From Pseudomonas rubra (GTDB lineage Bacteria; Pseudomonadota; Gammaproteobacteria; Pseudomonadales; Pseudomonadaceae), in NCBI RefSeq assembly GCF_028656935.1, contig NZ_JAMDGZ010000033.1:1-64000 (forward strand): a stretch of 64,000 nt of DNA, in the 5' to 3' direction. Position numbers and translations under genes: made by a program. The notes beneath the pieces are model-generated. The model worked only from the letters and a program-made list of their open reading frames with translations. It made no database searches and was not told the origin of the DNA. Shown here piece after piece: positions 17,575 to 24,166 of this stretch. Every line of letters begins with the position of its first letter. Position 1 is the stretch's first letter.

Positions 17575-18069
17575 TCAGGGTTGCAGCAGCGCAGCCCAGA
17601 GCACCCCGGCCAGGTACAAGGCCACGCCAAACACCCCATGGTTCAGCAAACTCCGCGCTCGCGCGGTGTTTGGCTTGGGGGTTTTCGAGGCAAAAAAGCC
17701 GGCACCCATGCCGGGCTGCATGATCAGGTAGGGCGCCGCCACTGTCGCAAGGCCAAGCACGAATGCCGGCACAAACGTCGGCTGGCGTGCCCAGGCCACC
17801 CCGCAGACTGCCAGCAGCAACCCCGCGAACATCACCCCGATCACATAGTGCGCGCTCCAGCCGATCAACCGTTCACCGGCTAAGGCAGGGGCTTTGGCGA
17901 TGCTGTGATGGATGAACTGGCCGCGGGGCATATGGCCGATCCAGCGGCCCACCAATGCCCAGTTGGCCCCCGCCATGCCCAGCACCCGTTGCTGGAACAG
18001 CGACCAGAGGTCGGCCAGGGCTGTGGCCGTCAAGCCGATCAAGAGCGCAAGAACGATTGCTTCGAGCAT
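17575..18069 (-). CDS. DUF2938 family membrane protein
   Basis: A 164-residue protein with four hydrophobic segments (about 3-20, 72-92, 100-118, 142-160), matching DUF2938. GAGGT precedes the ATG at 18069. It is divergent from the ArsR-rhodanese gene, and a palindromic operator lies between them, so it is likely repressed by that regulator. The pairing hints at a role in sulfur or thiol handling, by analogy only. Confidence 0.8.
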   Translation of the reverse strand: MLEAIVLALLIGLTATALADLWSLFQQRVLGMAGANWALVGRWIGHMPRGQFIHHSIAKAPALAGERLIGWSAHYVIGVMFAGLLLAVCGVAWARQPTFVPAFVLGLATVAAPYLIMQPGMGAGFFASKTPKPNTARARSLLNHGVFGVALYLAGVLWAALLQP

Positions 18070-18089
18070 GCTGTACCTCGTCGAATAAC

Positions 18090-18109
18090 ATTCAATAGAT
18101 TGATTGAAT
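18090..18109. promoter_or_regulatory. Palindromic operator candidate for the ArsR-rhodanese regulator
   Basis: Perfect 7-bp arms ATTCAAT / ATTGAAT with a 6-bp spacer, an AT-rich dyad typical of ArsR-family sites. It sits 20 bp before the DUF2938 start on one side and 26 bp before the ArsR-rhodanese start on the other. Confidence 0.65.
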
Positions 18110-18135
18110 GATTGGCCAATGTTACCTTCCTGTCA

Positions 18136-18786
18136 ATGACCGACATGAAAACCCAGCAGCACCAGCACATCGCCGATCTGGCGCGGACTCTTGGCCACGC
18201 CCATCGTCTGAACCTGCTCGAACAGATTTCCGGCGGCGAGCTTGCCGTCGAACAACTGGCCCAGCAGTGCCAACTGTCGGTGGCCAATGCCTCCCAGCAC
18301 CTGCAGCATTTACGCCGCACGGGCTTTGTCCAGACCCGCCGCGATGGCAAACGCGTGTTCTACCGGCTCAGCGCCGGGCCGATCCCCGAGGTGCTGGTGG
18401 CGCTCGGTCAATTGGCGGCGTTCAACCGCGCGGCGATCCGTGATTTGATGAGCGACAGCCTGAGCGCGCCCGAGCAGTTGGAAGCGATCAGCCGGGAAGA
18501 ATTGCTCGAGCGCTTGCAGGATCACAGCGTGACCCTGCTCGATGTGCGCCCGGCCGAGGAGTTTGCCCAGGGGCATTTGCCGGGGGCGATCAACATTCCG
18601 TTCGCTGAACTGCAGCAGCGCCTGGGTGAATTGCCTGCACAGCAGGAAGTGGTCGCTTATTGCCGGGGACCCTGGTGCGTGTTTTCCCGCGATGCAGTAG
18701 CGGCGCTCAAGGCCGGCGGCTTCAGGGCGCGGCACTATCTTCAGGGCATTGAGCAGTGGCCCGGTATCTCGGACAAAGGTCTGTAG
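18136..18786 (+). CDS. ArsR-family regulator fused to a rhodanese domain
   Basis: A 216-residue two-domain protein. The winged helix covers about residues 8-95 (LARTLGHAHRLNLLEQIS, VEQLAQQCQLSVANASQHLQ). A rhodanese domain covers about 120-214 (VTLLDVRPAEEFAQGHLPGAINIPF) with the active loop CRGPWCVFS; the first Cys is residue 176. Such fusions sense sulfane sulfur or redox state. ATG at 18136 is chosen, with 18145 as alternative; the frame upstream overlaps the operator. It is divergent from the DUF2938 gene. Confidence 0.88.
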   Translation: MTDMKTQQHQHIADLARTLGHAHRLNLLEQISGGELAVEQLAQQCQLSVANASQHLQHLRRTGFVQTRRDGKRVFYRLSAGPIPEVLVALGQLAAFNRAAIRDLMSDSLSAPEQLEAISREELLERLQDHSVTLLDVRPAEEFAQGHLPGAINIPFAELQQRLGELPAQQEVVAYCRGPWCVFSRDAVAALKAGGFRARHYLQGIEQWPGISDKGL

Positions 18787-18850
18787 CGCCGAGCAGCAAG
18801 GCGGTACTATCGGGTCGCTTTCCCACCATAAACAGACAATCAGGAAGTCT

Positions 18851-19348
18851 ATGAGCACCCACGCCTTATCCCTGCAGGAACTGGCCGCCCCCGAAGGCGT
18901 CTGCTATGGCTGCGGCTGTTCCCATCCCAGCGGCCTGCACCTGCAAAGCCACTGGGACGCCGACGGTATCCACCTGCTGTGCCGTCACTCGCCCGACAGC
19001 ACCTTCCTTGGCTGGCCGGGGCTGGTCTATGGTGGCTTGCTCGCCATGTTGGTCGACTGCCATTCCAATTGGACCGCCATGGCCTATCACTACCGCGCCG
19101 AAGGCCGTGAGCCCGGCAGCCTACCGCGTATCGACTGCGTTACCGGCCAGCTCAGCCTGACTTACCTAAAGCCCACGCCGATGGGTGTCGAGCTGTTGCT
19201 CAAGGCCCGGGTCGAGGGTGAGGTGGGGCGCAAGAGTCGAGTAGTCTGCGAGGTTTGGGCCGGTGACGTACTGACCGTGACCGCCGACTCGGTGTTCGTC
19301 CGAGTCGACACCGAAAAGCTCAAACACAAGGCCCACGGCGCGGTTTAG
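18851..19348 (+). CDS. PaaI-like hotdog-fold thioesterase
   Basis: A 165-residue single-domain protein of the 4HBT/PaaI type. The family signature is GWPGLVYGGLLAMLVDCHSNWTA (about 56-78), followed by strands TGQLSLTYLKPTPMG. A Cys-rich N terminus, CYGCGCSHPSGLHLQ, is typical of this subfamily. It would hydrolyse an acyl-CoA thioester of unknown chain. ATG at 18851 follows AGGA; the longer frame from 18749 overlaps the previous gene. Its stop overlaps the stop of the convergent porin gene by 3 bp. Confidence 0.85.
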   Translation: MSTHALSLQELAAPEGVCYGCGCSHPSGLHLQSHWDADGIHLLCRHSPDSTFLGWPGLVYGGLLAMLVDCHSNWTAMAYHYRAEGREPGSLPRIDCVTGQLSLTYLKPTPMGVELLLKARVEGEVGRKSRVVCEVWAGDVLTVTADSVFVRVDTEKLKHKAHGAV

Positions 19349-20661
19349 AACGGCACGGCAATGGTCAACTGGCTATAGACGTTGGTGCCATTGCCGCCCA
19401 CCTGGTTGCCGCCGTTATCGCTGCTCTTGCGCGGTTGGTACAGGCCCAGCAACGGGCTGATGATCAGGTGCTCGCTCAGCGCCCATTCTGCGTACAGGTC
19501 GAGCTCACGGCCATCGAGGTTCAGTGTGTCGCGCGCGTGCAGGGTCTTGTAGTTGAACAGCAGCACGCCCAGTGTCAGCGCCTCCACAGGCGTGGCCTTG
19601 AGACCAACGAAGTGCACATCGTTGTTGCTGTTGAACGGGCCCGAATAGTTGCCGCTGACCTCACCCTGGAACCAGGTGCCGTAGCCACGGTTCATGCCGT
19701 TGAACATCGAATCCCAGCCTTCGGAGTAGCGGCTGTAGCGGTAGGTCAGGTCCGGGCGCCAAGGTAGCACCGCGAAGGTGTAGCCCGCCTCGACATACCA
19801 GGCTTTTTCCGGCCCTGCGTCCTTGTGCTGCCAAGCGTGCTCGAAGGCGAAATGGGCATGCTCGATTCCGGCGTCACCGGCGCCGCGCAGGCTGTAGATG
19901 TCCATGCCCTCGCGCTGTTTCTGCAGCTCGTTGGCATAACGGTCATCGACATTCAAGCCGCGAATGTAGGCCAGCTCCAGGGTACCGGGCGCGTCGCTAT
20001 AGGCCAGGGTGCCGGCGGCCAGCTCGCTGTTGGCCTGGGCGCGGTTGTCCGACTTCATCCACAGCAGGCTGCCGTGCAGACCCTCTTTGCCGCCCAGGCG
20101 CAGCGCCGCGGTCTTGTCGAAGGCATGGCGGGCGGCCAGGTAGTAGGCACCCCCGCGGTTGAGTTTGCCATCGGCCGGGCCCTTGCCGAAGTTCAAGCCA
20201 TCGTCGTTGATGATGAAGCCATCGCCAAGGGTGATGACCTGGCGACCGAACGACAGGTCCAGGCCATCCTCGCCCAGTGCTGGAATCAGCTTGCCCGAGC
20301 GCCAGCCGGCGAAGGCTTCGTCGAATTTGGTGGTGCGTTCGCTGCCATCGCTGATGCCGGCGGCATCGCCGTCGCCCCAGGTCGCGGAACTGACCAGGTT
20401 GGCGGTGCCGTAGACCGTGCCCAGCTCGCCCAGGCGCTGATCGGCGCTCAGTCCATATTTAATGAAACCTTCGCGCCAGGTCGCGCCCCCGTCGGTGCCG
20501 TCGTAGTTCTTGCGGCTGTTGAACAGGCCATACACGGCGAGGAAATTGGCATTCAGATGGGTGTCGTCGTCAGCGTACAGCTCGAAGGCCTGAACCGGTG
20601 GCAGGGCCAGCAGCAGGCACAGGCCAGTGGCCTTGAGTGAAGGGGCAGGGCGGGTGGTCAT
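19345..20661 (-). CDS. Outer-membrane porin, alginate-export-like beta barrel
   Basis: A 438-residue outer-membrane protein. The signal peptide spans about 1-25 (hydrophobic core LKATGLCLLLALPPVQA, cut before FELYADDD). The rest is a series of amphipathic strands rich in Tyr, Trp and Gly (AWYVEAGYTFAVLPW, LTYRYSRYSEGWDSMF) and ends in Phe, the usual barrel-assembly signal. It resembles the AlgE/OprE-type 'alginate export' barrels found as orphan porins in pseudomonads. The substrate is unknown. It stands alone, with AGGAACC before the start. Confidence 0.85.
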   Translation of the reverse strand: MTTRPAPSLKATGLCLLLALPPVQAFELYADDDTHLNANFLAVYGLFNSRKNYDGTDGGATWREGFIKYGLSADQRLGELGTVYGTANLVSSATWGDGDAAGISDGSERTTKFDEAFAGWRSGKLIPALGEDGLDLSFGRQVITLGDGFIINDDGLNFGKGPADGKLNRGGAYYLAARHAFDKTAALRLGGKEGLHGSLLWMKSDNRAQANSELAAGTLAYSDAPGTLELAYIRGLNVDDRYANELQKQREGMDIYSLRGAGDAGIEHAHFAFEHAWQHKDAGPEKAWYVEAGYTFAVLPWRPDLTYRYSRYSEGWDSMFNGMNRGYGTWFQGEVSGNYSGPFNSNNDVHFVGLKATPVEALTLGVLLFNYKTLHARDTLNLDGRELDLYAEWALSEHLIISPLLGLYQPRKSSDNGGNQVGGNGTNVYSQLTIAVPF

Positions 20662-20769
20662 GGCAGGGGTTCCTAAACGGCGGCGTGGGTGGCCGCCATT
20701 TAGGGTGGCAAGGCCCCGGAAGGTCTTTGCTTTGCCTGCCAGGGTGGTTGATCCTGCTCGCCAGCAGCG

Positions 20770-21921
20770 TTAGCGCAGGGTGTTGACCATCTGCCCGAAG
20801 ACGTCCAGTACAGCGCTGGCCAGGTCCTTGCTGCGCTGGCCGTTCCAGCCGGTTTCGGGGTTGGGGGCGTCGTCGTGGTCCTTGAATGGCATCTCCAGGG
20901 TCAGCGACAGGCAGTCGTAACTATTGCCGACGCTGTTGCAGGCCAGGGTCATGTTGGCTGTACCCGGAGCTGAAAGCGGGTAGCCATGGACTTGCTGGAA
21001 ATCCTTGGTGCGCTCGCACAGGCTGTCGCGAAAGGTCTTTTCCAGCCCGGCGATACGCGGGGTGTAGCCGGGGTTGCCCTCGCAGCCGGCAGTGAACACG
21101 TGGGGGATTTCTTCATCGCCATGCACGTCGAGGAACAGGTCGACGCCATATAGCTTCATCTGCTGCTGGGCGAAGAGCACTTCCGGGCTCTTGTCGATGC
21201 TTGCATCCTGCCAGGCGCGGTTCAGGTCCTGGCCCGCGAAGTTGGTGCGCAGATGGCCGTGGAGGGCGCCGTCAGGGTTCATGTTGGCGATCAGGTACAG
21301 GTCGGCTTGCTGCCGCAATGCCTGGATAGCCGGGTCATTGCCTTGCAGGCGGTCGATCACTCCCTCCATGAACCACTCGGCCATGTGCTCGCCGGGATGC
21401 TGTTGGGCGATGATCCACAGCTTACGCTTGCCTGCCTCACCGTTGCCGACACGCAGCAGCGGGATGTCGCGGCCTTCGACGCTGCGGCCGGTGGCCAGCA
21501 GTTTGACGCCTGGCAGGGTCTTGGCGCGTTCGATCAACTGATTGTGGCGCGCCCGCGGGTAGGGCTCGAAGTAGGCGAACCAGGCCTGGGGTTGTTCAGC
21601 CTTGAGGGTGAACGTCAGGGCCTTGCCATCGTAGCTGGTGGGCACCCGGAACCACTGTTGCTGGTCGTAGGAGGCGACGGCCTGGTAACCGCTCCAAGCC
21701 TCGTGGTAAGACGATTTTCCGGCGTTTTCCAGGGCAAAGCCATGGATCTGGCCTGGGGTCAGCCCGTCGGCCTTGAAGTGGAACCACTGAAAATGCTGGC
21801 TGTGGGTATCGGTGCGGATATCCAGGCGCACGTGCGCGGGGTCACTGGCATCCTTGACGAGGATGTTGCCGGAATCGAAATCGCAGTCGATGTGCAGGGG
21901 GGACAGCGTCACGGTCATCAC
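20770..21921 (-). CDS. M14-type cytosolic zinc carboxypeptidase
   Basis: A 383-residue metallopeptidase of the M14 family, cytosolic (CCP/AGBL-like) branch. An N-terminal beta domain (about 1-125) precedes the peptidase domain. Zinc ligands are His175 and Glu178 (HPGEHMAEW) and His267 (DVHGDEE). RTNFAGQDLNRAW holds the substrate carboxylate-binding residues, and Glu343 (TLEMPFKD) is the catalytic base. It has no signal peptide, so it acts in the cytoplasm. Substrates of bacterial CCPs are not established. ATG at 21918 is an equal alternative. Confidence 0.92.
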   Translation of the reverse strand: MMTVTLSPLHIDCDFDSGNILVKDASDPAHVRLDIRTDTHSQHFQWFHFKADGLTPGQIHGFALENAGKSSYHEAWSGYQAVASYDQQQWFRVPTSYDGKALTFTLKAEQPQAWFAYFEPYPRARHNQLIERAKTLPGVKLLATGRSVEGRDIPLLRVGNGEAGKRKLWIIAQQHPGEHMAEWFMEGVIDRLQGNDPAIQALRQQADLYLIANMNPDGALHGHLRTNFAGQDLNRAWQDASIDKSPEVLFAQQQMKLYGVDLFLDVHGDEEIPHVFTAGCEGNPGYTPRIAGLEKTFRDSLCERTKDFQQVHGYPLSAPGTANMTLACNSVGNSYDCLSLTLEMPFKDHDDAPNPETGWNGQRSKDLASAVLDVFGQMVNTLR

Positions 21922-21967
21922 CAGGCTCCATGTAGAGTTGTTGTGACGCCTACTCTACACGCCTGGC

Positions 21968-22486
21968 TCAGGACCAGAAACCGATCGCTGCCAAGGCGGC
22001 CAGGCCCAGACCGATAGCCACCGAGCAACCACCCAGCGACAGGGCCGCTCGCGCCTGCCGGTACCAGCCGTCTTCACCCAGCTGTCGGGCCGGGGCCAGC
22101 AGGGAGCGCCAGCGCAACTCGGTGGCGTGGAACGCCTCGCGGTTTTGCGCGGCGCTGTCGAGCCAGCGGCGAAAGTCGATACGTTCGCTGGCGGTCACCT
22201 GTGGGCTCTGCAGGCGCACGTACCATTGGCCGGCAATGCTTGCCAGGGCGTCACGCTCGTCGCGGGCAGCCTGCAGGGCCTGGTTCATGTGGCGCTCGAC
22301 CGTGATGGCGGGCAGGTCCAGGCGCTCGGCAATGCTGGCGAACGGCAGTTGATCGAGGCGGCTGAGCAAGAACACCTGTTGAACGCGGCGCGGCAGCTTT
22401 TTCAAGCGCTGCAGCAGGGCGTCGTCCGCCAGGTCGTGGGAAAGGGGGTTGTGTTCAAGGGGCAGCAACAGACGGGTCATGTACAA
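21968..22486 (-). CDS. Sigma region 4 / FecR N-terminal hybrid membrane protein
   Basis: A 172-residue protein that joins parts of two regulators. Residues about 22-70 form a sigma-70 region 4 helix-turn-helix (LPRRVQQVFLLSRLDQL, FASIAERLDLPAITVERHMNQAL). Residues about 80-130 match the FecR N-terminal domain DUF4880 (GQWYVRLQSP, RIDFRRWLDSAAQNREAF, LRWRSL). A membrane helix ends it (about 148-171). Sigma region 2 and the periplasmic FecR part are missing. A Fur-box-like sequence lies about 62 bp upstream. The P. putida hybrid IutY joins complete sigma and anti-sigma parts; this is a reduced form. It may modulate iron-starvation sigma factors. Confidence 0.75.
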   Translation of the reverse strand: MYMTRLLLPLEHNPLSHDLADDALLQRLKKLPRRVQQVFLLSRLDQLPFASIAERLDLPAITVERHMNQALQAARDERDALASIAGQWYVRLQSPQVTASERIDFRRWLDSAAQNREAFHATELRWRSLLAPARQLGEDGWYRQARAALSLGGCSVAIGLGLAALAAIGFWS

Positions 22487-22547
22487 GCTCCTTGCTGGTC
22501 AGTGGGGTGGGGGCGTCTTCCTTGACGCTGCAACAGCTTAATCTTAA

Positions 22548-22562
22548 CGAGATTGATTCTCA
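22548..22562 (-). promoter_or_regulatory. Fur-box-like site before the sigma-FecR hybrid
   Basis: On the minus strand it reads TGAGAATCAATCTCG, 11 of 14 informative positions of the 7-1-7 Fur pattern TGATAATNATTATCA by my count. It lies 62 bp upstream of the hybrid gene start. Confidence 0.55.
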
Positions 22563-22666
22563 AGTGCTATTTCAGCAAAGCGCTGTTACAACCATTCACT
22601 GCGCGACATTCATTTGCTATCATCGCGGCCATTCAAGCAACACCCATCTTCATTAGCCTGAAGACC

Positions 22667-22782
22667 AAAAAAAAAGACCCGGCAAAAAGCCGGGTCAAAA
22701 ACCGTGATTAGCCTGATGAGGAGATAATCTGAGAGTCCGACCTAAGGGCTTTCAGGTTACCCAACCAGTCTCGCGACCAGTT
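22667..22782 (-). ncRNA. prrF: PrrF iron-responsive small RNA
   Basis: On the minus strand the sequence starts ACTGGTCGCGAGAC, continues with the core CTCAGATTATCTCCTCATCA and GGCTAATCACGG, and ends in the hairpin GACCCGGC-TTTTT-GCCGGGTC (22676-22696) followed by nine T (22667-22675). This matches P. aeruginosa PrrF1/PrrF2 as I know them, including the conserved antisense core. PrrF represses mRNAs of iron-using proteins such as sodB, acnB and sdh genes when iron is low. A Fur box lies directly upstream. The 5' end (22780-22782) is placed by similarity. Only one copy is seen here, not the tandem pair of P. aeruginosa. Confidence 0.93.
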
Positions 22783-22791
22783 GTGAGCAAT

Positions 22792-22810
22792 AATAATCGT
22801 TATCATTTGC
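22792..22810 (-). promoter_or_regulatory. Fur box of prrF
   Basis: Minus strand GCAAATGATAACGATTATT matches 14 of 19 positions of the Fur consensus GATAATGATAATCATTATC by my count. It covers the expected promoter region, ending about 10 bp before the sRNA start, so Fur-Fe(II) would block transcription. Confidence 0.88.
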
Positions 22811-22936
22811 AAGTCAAATGAATTTTCTGTCATTCCGTAAAAATCTTTTACCGAATGCGCTCCCTCGTGACGGGCGGGCACCAACCCCGCGCACCGTCGA
22901 CTCCCCACGAAGATGCTCCGTTGAAGGCCACTGACC

Positions 22937-23269
22937 TCAGGCGGGCCCTTTGTTGGCTGCCATGCGCTCAAGCATCCTCCGCACGCTATTGATCATTTGC
23001 AAGGACGTCAGGGCCAGGTCGCGCTTTGTGCCTTGCAGGCCCTCAGCCGACTCGCAGGTGGTGGCTGCGGCGTAGCGCAACAGGGTTGTAGCCTGGGCAG
23101 TGGTCTGGGCATCGCTGAGGCCTTCGCGGGCGACCAGTATCGGCTCATCAGGGTCGATCTGAGGCGGTGCCGGGTTGAGGTAGAAGTCCAGTGCGCGCCG
23201 GGCGGCATCGCTGTTACTTAGTGATTCGGAATCAAGGCCAAGGTCTGTATCAGGAATTGTCGGGTTCAT
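22937..23269 (-). CDS. DUF6124-like small Pseudomonas protein
   Basis: A 110-residue acidic protein with the pattern DAARRALDFYLNPAPP in the N-terminal third and a helical C-terminal half (TLLRYAAATTCESAEGL, LALTSLQMINSVRRMLERM). This fits the pseudomonad family DUF6124 as I recall it. No function is known. It is divergent from the S24-type repressor gene, sharing a 121-bp region that contains a long dyad, so the repressor may control it. prrF lies downstream in the same direction. Confidence 0.7.
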   Translation of the reverse strand: MNPTIPDTDLGLDSESLSNSDAARRALDFYLNPAPPQIDPDEPILVAREGLSDAQTTAQATTLLRYAAATTCESAEGLQGTKRDLALTSLQMINSVRRMLERMAANKGPA

Positions 23270-23324
23270 TCGGCTGCCTGCTGTCTAGGTAAGCGATGAG
23301 AGGTGTCGACAATGCTAATACGTT

Positions 23325-23356
23325 TTGTAGTTATGACTATTGTTTAAATACTACAA
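23325..23356. promoter_or_regulatory. Inverted repeat between DUF6124-like gene and S24-type repressor
   Basis: Arms TTGTAGT (23325-23331) and ACTACAA (23350-23356) with an 18-bp AT-rich spacer. The placement in a short divergent region upstream of a helix-turn-helix gene suggests an autoregulatory operator. Confidence 0.5.
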
Positions 23357-23390
23357 TATGTGTATTGAGCGCCAGGAGGCAGTCCGTATC

Positions 23391-24053
23391 GTGCCAGCGA
23401 TGGATAAATGGACTGACCTGGTCAAAGCCAGGATGCGTGAACTGAAGGTCACGCAGGAAACGCTCGCAGAACGCATCGGGGTGACCCAGGGCGCCGTGGG
23501 CCATTGGCTGCGCGAGGAGCGCGAGCCGAAACTGCGGGTGCTCAACCAGATTCTGGTGGAGGTGGGTTTGCCGCCGCTGCAGATGGTTTTCCCTCATCAG
23601 GTGGCGGAAAACAACGGTTCCTACACGGTCTTGGGCAATCCGGCGACGGTTGCTGGCGCCGATGGCCTACAGCACGAACTGTATTTTCGCTATCCGGTAC
23701 TGGCGTGGGGCAACCTGGACGCGCCGACCGAAGACTGCCCGTTGCAATCTACCGACTACAAGGCAGAGGGGCGGGCGTTCTGGCTCAGGGTTGAGGGCGA
23801 TGCGATGACAGCCCCGCTGGGCTTGAGCGTGCCGGAGGGGATGCTGATCCTGATCGATGCCGGGCTTGAGGCCGAAACCGGCAAGCTGGTGATCGCGCGT
23901 TCGCCAGGCAGCACGGCCGTCAGTTTTCGCCAGTTGAGTGAGGAGGGCGGCCAGCGCTATCTGCGCCCGCTCAATCCGACCTATCCCAAGGCCTTGTGCA
24001 CCGAGCAATGTGAATTGCTGGGGGTGGTGGTGCAGGCATTAATGAAATTCTGA
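23391..24053 (+). CDS. PrtR/CI-like repressor with a degenerate S24 peptidase domain
   Basis: A 220-residue HTH-S24 regulator. The XRE-type helix-turn-helix is at about residues 6-65 (MRELKVTQETLAERIGVTQG, GHWLREEREPKL). The C-terminal LexA/CI-like domain is recognisable (AFWLRVEGDAMTAPLG, VPEGMLILID, RPLNPTYPKAL). The nucleophile Ser of the usual GDSM motif is Ala138, and the catalytic Lys position (usually FKRL or FKKL) is Arg180 in FRQL. It should therefore be unable to cleave itself. GTG at 23391, 11 bases after AGGAGG, is chosen; ATG at 23400 is the alternative. No phage or pyocin genes are nearby. It is probably a stable repressor or ligand-controlled regulator. Confidence 0.85.
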   Translation: MPAMDKWTDLVKARMRELKVTQETLAERIGVTQGAVGHWLREEREPKLRVLNQILVEVGLPPLQMVFPHQVAENNGSYTVLGNPATVAGADGLQHELYFRYPVLAWGNLDAPTEDCPLQSTDYKAEGRAFWLRVEGDAMTAPLGLSVPEGMLILIDAGLEAETGKLVIARSPGSTAVSFRQLSEEGGQRYLRPLNPTYPKALCTEQCELLGVVVQALMKF

Positions 24054-24070
24054 GGGTGCGCGTCGCCTTC

Positions 24071-24143
24071 ATCGCCGGCAAGGCCGGCTCCCACAATGGA
24101 TCTGTTTACACTGGACCCTGTGGGAGCCGGCCTTGCCGGCGAT
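24071..24143. repeat. REPIN, GCCGGCAAGGCCGGC type
   Basis: Perfect inverted 25-base arms at 24071-24095 (ATCGCCGGCAAGGCCGGC then TCCCACA) and 24119-24143, with a 23-bp loop. It lies between two convergent genes and may act as a terminator or mRNA 3' stabiliser. Confidence 0.9.
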
Positions 24144-24166
24144 GGCTGCGCTAGCAGCCTGATGCC

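Noticed and set aside
22708..22971. 87-codon minus-strand ORF over the prrF region
   Set aside because: It runs through the Fur box and the sRNA body, has no ribosome site, and its end overlaps the sRNA core; the RNA explains the conservation.
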